Shown: one piece after another, positions 61,492-64,000 of the stretch
How positions within the stretch are numbered: position 1 is the first letter of the stretch
How the letters are laid out: every line of letters begins with the position of its first letter
Made by a program: the position numbers and the translations under genes
Assembly (NCBI RefSeq): GCF_024438035.1
Contig: NZ_JANFQF010000009.1
Location: 1-64,000, forward strand
Direction: 5' to 3'
Origin: Rhodococcus tibetensis
GTDB lineage: Bacteria > Actinomycetota > Actinomycetes > Mycobacteriales > Mycobacteriaceae
DNA: 64,000 bases
The notes under the pieces: model-generated
What the model saw: only the letters and a program-made list of their open reading frames with translations
The model's database searches: none
What the model was told of the DNA's origin: nothing

Positions 61492-61818
61492 CTAGTCAGT
61501 CGAACGTGTGCGGACCCAAACCGCGAGCGAGACAACGACGATCACGAGACCGAACAAAGCGACGAGATTTGCTTGCCAGTCGATCAGGACCACCGATTGT
61601 TGGAACCCATCCGGCTCAGTCACTCGGCACGTCGCACTAACCAAAGGTGACCAGGTCCTGCGGTACTCAGGAACGAACGTCGAACCCACCCAGCCGAACT
61701 CCACGCGAGGTGGGAACTCGTACCCTGAACAGAGGGCCTCCGGCGATCGAATGAGGAAGGCAGAGGCGTACACACACAGGCCAACGACAACTCCGAGTAT
61801 AGCGATGGCGCCACGCAT
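61492..61818 (-). CDS. Hypothetical two-span membrane protein
   Basis: From ATG 61818 the 108-residue product has a first span (AIAILGVVVGLCVYASAFLI), an external loop with two Cys (EALCSGYEF, SATCRVTEP) and a second span (LVALFGLVIVVVSLAVWV) with a short basic tail. The loop Cys may form a disulfide outside the membrane. The frame is open upstream to 61914, but that part is basic and unlike a protein. Function unknown. Confidence 0.6.
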   Translation of the reverse strand: MRGAIAILGVVVGLCVYASAFLIRSPEALCSGYEFPPRVEFGWVGSTFVPEYRRTWSPLVSATCRVTEPDGFQQSVVLIDWQANLVALFGLVIVVVSLAVWVRTRSTD

Positions 61819-62044
61819 GGTCAGAAACCTAGCCGACGCTGTCCGCACCGTGTTCCCAAGGCATTCGAGAATCGGTGACCCGTCAGCGATCGTCTTGCGG
61901 CGACCGACCCGCAATCAGGCGCACTCCCGTGATTTGCGGGTCTGATCTTGAATGTGTATTGGCGCGGTGTGTCCGCGTCCCAAGCTGGCGCCTGATCTCT
62001 ACTGCGTCGAAACTTCAGTTGTCGCCACGCGTGTCAGCGTTCTT

Positions 62045-62659
62045 CTAAGAGCCCGCTCCCTTTCCCAGCCGCAACTCGAACGCAACCGCAATGAGAGCGA
62101 GCGCAACGCCGACTGCAAGTCCGAGAGCCGGGAAGAGCAGGGCAATCGGCGACAGGTCCACATGCCAGGGCGCTCCTTCGATCGCATACAGATCCGAGGA
62201 TGCAGTCGTCGATGTCGTCACCAACAGTCTCGGCGGATGCACGGCAGCTGCGACGGCGGTCACAACACCCCCCAGGAGTCCGATGGCACCAAGGGCCACC
62301 GCGACCAACCAACAACCGCCCTGCTCCTGTCGAGACCACCTCAGCCCACGCGCCGCCACCACAACACCGACTAAGAGCCCCACCAGCGTTCCGAGCACGG
62401 GCACCACGACCACCATAGGCATCCACGCGGGACCGGAAACGTAGACGTAGTGATCGAAGACGATCATGAACCCAGGCTCAGGTCCCGGCGGTATCAACTC
62501 GGGCGGGACCGGCGCATGCTCGACACCTCCGTACGGCGCTCCGTATCGCCATGCAGTGACCCCCAGAGCTCCGACAACCAGACCGCACGCTGCGAACCAT
62601 GCGACCGTGCCCCATCTCGAATGCGTCCACGCTCTACCCTCTGTCACAGGATGAATCAT
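62045..62659 (-). CDS. Hypothetical four-span membrane protein
   Basis: The 204-residue protein begins MIHPVTEGRAWTHSRWGTVA and has spans at about residues 17-37 (VAWFAACGLVVGALGVTAW), 80-103 (MPMVVVVPVLGTLVGLLVGV), 115-140 (WLVAVALGAIGLLGGVVTAV) and 172-194 (ALLFPALGLAVGVALALIAV). Loops are Pro- and Thr-rich. No family recognised. Same strand as, and about 225 bp upstream of, the two-span gene. Confidence 0.65.
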   Translation of the reverse strand: MIHPVTEGRAWTHSRWGTVAWFAACGLVVGALGVTAWRYGAPYGGVEHAPVPPELIPPGPEPGFMIVFDHYVYVSGPAWMPMVVVVPVLGTLVGLLVGVVVAARGLRWSRQEQGGCWLVAVALGAIGLLGGVVTAVAAAVHPPRLLVTTSTTASSDLYAIEGAPWHVDLSPIALLFPALGLAVGVALALIAVAFELRLGKGAGS

Positions 62660-62756
62660 GCACGGCGTCGCACCGGCGGGAGCACCAGCCCTCCCATCGA
62701 TTCCCGCGAGCGGAACGCCTATCGGAGCACACTGGTTGCCGATCCTTCGTCCTTGT

Positions 62757-63614
62757 TCAGAGCATGGTCATCACGTCCAGTGTGAGCTTCCCGCCCTCAG
62801 CAGAATTGAAGCCGAGTTCCGTCAGCGCCGGGTGGTCGAGTGGGGTGACTATTTGTTGTGCGCCGGCGTCGGCGGCGTCATGCACGACCGCCATCACCAG
62901 ACGGTGCACTACGTCGTTGGGGACCTCGGGCAGAGTCTCGATCGCATCGACGGACGCGACCGATTCGGTCGCGGTCCAGGTGGCGACCGTGTGCCCGAGG
63001 TAGTCCGACCCGCATCCACCGGGATCGTTCCGCCAGATGTGCACCCAGGAGATCAGCCGTCCTTCTCGATGTGCGTCGCCGGCATCGTCGACGTGCATGC
63101 CGAGCCGTTTGAGCGTGCTTGCGGCGGCATAACCGGGCACGGTCCTCCCGAGGCCGAACTCGCGGCCTGGCAGTTCCTCGCGCTCTCTCCGCGTTGGACC
63201 ACCCAAGTGGATCACGCCGTCGAAACGTTCATGGCGTGCTCGCACGAGCAGTCCAGTCGACAGTTCTTCGTCGTAGGTCAGGGCCGCGGCCGACATCCAG
63301 GCACTCGGGTTATGTGCCGGTGGGCTGGTGAACTCCGCCTCGGATTGAGGAATTCGGATGCCGATAGCGAAAACGTTGGGGTTCTTCTTCCACCGGAAAT
63401 GCACGTGCAGCGTGGCCCCCTCGACGACCAGGCGGGTGGGCTGAAAGTGCGTGTTCACCGCGCCGCGCTGGCGGAAGAGGCGCCGCGCGGCCTCCACCGC
63501 TTGCTGGGCCGTGGGAGTGAGGGTCTCGAGCGGATCGCCGGTGACGTCGATCTTCCAACCCCCGTCCGGATCGGTCCGAGGATCGCGGACGGGTTCGGAG
63601 TCGGTGTACGGGCC
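62757..63614 (-). CDS. Hypothetical protein, probably the C-terminal part of the next gene
   Basis: The frame begins after the TGA at 63615-63617 and is coding-like at once (PYTDSEPVRDPRTDPDGGWK, TGDPLETLTPTAQQAVEAAR), although the first possible start is GTG 63497. It continues with THFQPTRLVVEGATLHVHFR and a C-terminal ALTELGFNSAEGGKLTLDVM. Codon use is normal. Because this lies in the same frame as the upstream piece, I think both were one gene cut by a nonsense codon. If translated separately from GTG 63497 the product is 246 residues. Function unknown. Confidence 0.55.
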   Translation of the reverse strand, partial: GPYTDSEPVRDPRTDPDGGWKIDVTGDPLETLTPTAQQAVEAARRLFRQRGAVNTHFQPTRLVVEGATLHVHFRWKKNPNVFAIGIRIPQSEAEFTSPPAHNPSAWMSAAALTYDEELSTGLLVRARHERFDGVIHLGGPTRREREELPGREFGLGRTVPGYAAASTLKRLGMHVDDAGDAHREGRLISWVHIWRNDPGGCGSDYLGHTVATWTATESVASVDAIETLPEVPNDVVHRLVMAVVHDAADAGAQQIVTPLDHPALTELGFNSAEGGKLTLDVMTML

Positions 63615-64000
63615 TCAGGTGGCAAGGAGCGTGCGCAGTTCGGTGTTCTCGGGCGACGGTTCGAGCCTGCGGGGTGCGGAGAGGGAGAAGAACAGCATGC
63701 CCCAGCGGTAGTTGTCCGGGGCGAGCATCGGGTCACCATTGCGGTCGACGAGAAGGGTGAACACCTTCTGGTAGGGCGGTATCTGACGTTTGAGCCGATC
63801 GGGTATTTCTACCGTGAGCTGGTACGCGTAGTCCGCCCATCGTGGGCCGAACATGATGCGCGCCCAGGCCTCCGCCTCCGCGTCTCCGAGCTCCATACGG
63901 GTGCGACCAGAGGTACGGATGTCCTGGTACATGTCAGGGAACGCATGCACGTGCGCGGTGATCGCGAATGGCTCCACGTCAGCGGCGAATGATCCGAGAT
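63615..64000 (-). CDS. Hypothetical protein, N-terminal part running off the window
   Basis: The frame is open from the right edge (LGSFAADVEPFAITAHVHAF) and continues with RTRMELGDAEAEAWARIMFG, then FTLLVDRNGDPMLAPDNYRW and RRLEPSPENTELRTLLAT, ending in TGA. GTG 63977 is a possible start but residues before it look coding, so the true start is probably beyond the window. It is in frame with the piece downstream. No recognised domain. Confidence 0.5.
   Translation of the reverse strand, partial: LGSFAADVEPFAITAHVHAFPDMYQDIRTSGRTRMELGDAEAEAWARIMFGPRWADYAYQLTVEIPDRLKRQIPPYQKVFTLLVDRNGDPMLAPDNYRWGMLFFSLSAPRRLEPSPENTELRTLLAT

Noticed and set aside
1-64000. tRNA, rRNA or CRISPR arrays
   Set aside because: No cloverleaf-like or rRNA sequence and no regularly spaced short repeats were noticed; the only large repeats are NRPS domains.

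Overview
The window is high-GC actinobacterial DNA, most likely from a large-genome Rhodococcus. The grounds are base composition, actinobacterial codon use, an RsdA-type anti-sigma factor, an Lnt/amidohydrolase/FxsA block, and frequent ATGA-overlapped operons. No genome comparison could be run, so the genus is an inference.

Layout. 1-71 holds the first codons of an IS630-family transposase. 1055-10578 is a complete-looking Tn3-family transposon with imperfect 38-bp GGGG-ended terminal repeats. It carries tnpA, a cargo of two divergent transcription units (TetR regulator plus a saccharopine-dehydrogenase-like oxidoreductase; MFS exporter plus an MpaB/DUF2236-like protein plus a SAM methyltransferase), a frameshifted tyrosine recombinase and a candidate resolution site. 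It sits at the 3' end of a small membrane-protein gene. 11256-20204 is a LacI-regulated sugar-acid operon: hydroxyacid dehydrogenase, mannonate dehydratase, fructuronate reductase-like dehydrogenase, MFS transporter, KDPG aldolase, KDG kinase and a zinc-type polyol/aldonate dehydrogenase. The genes are nearly all overlapped or abutting. Together they fit oxidation of an L-aldonate (L-gulonate or L-idonate), reduction to D-mannonate or D-gluconate, dehydration to KDG, phosphorylation and cleavage.

21800-51313 is one gene of 9,837 codons on the minus strand. It encodes a non-ribosomal peptide synthetase with nine C-A-T modules and a terminal thioesterase, no epimerase domains, and a condensation domain at the very N-terminus. 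Pocket residues read by eye predict Ser for modules 2 and 9. Modules 1, 5 and 7 share one pocket and modules 3 and 4 share another. The adenylation domains of modules 3 and 4 are encoded by a direct repeat of about 1,533 bp that looks identical at the DNA level, ending in the interdomain linkers. No tailoring, MbtH-like or export gene lies beside it.

51516-56771 holds core-type genes: Lnt, an amidohydrolase, FxsA, a secreted protein and a LuxR-type response regulator without a visible kinase. 57310-58635 has a decayed sigD remnant directly upstream of an intact rsdA-like anti-sigma gene. 58636-64000 is a decaying region of broken genes (HTH protein, NIPSNAP, SnoaL-like), a DUF1772 membrane protein, a 34-bp palindrome and several hypothetical or membrane genes. 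Frameshifts and in-frame stops recur through the window. Some may be assembly errors, and raw reads would decide.
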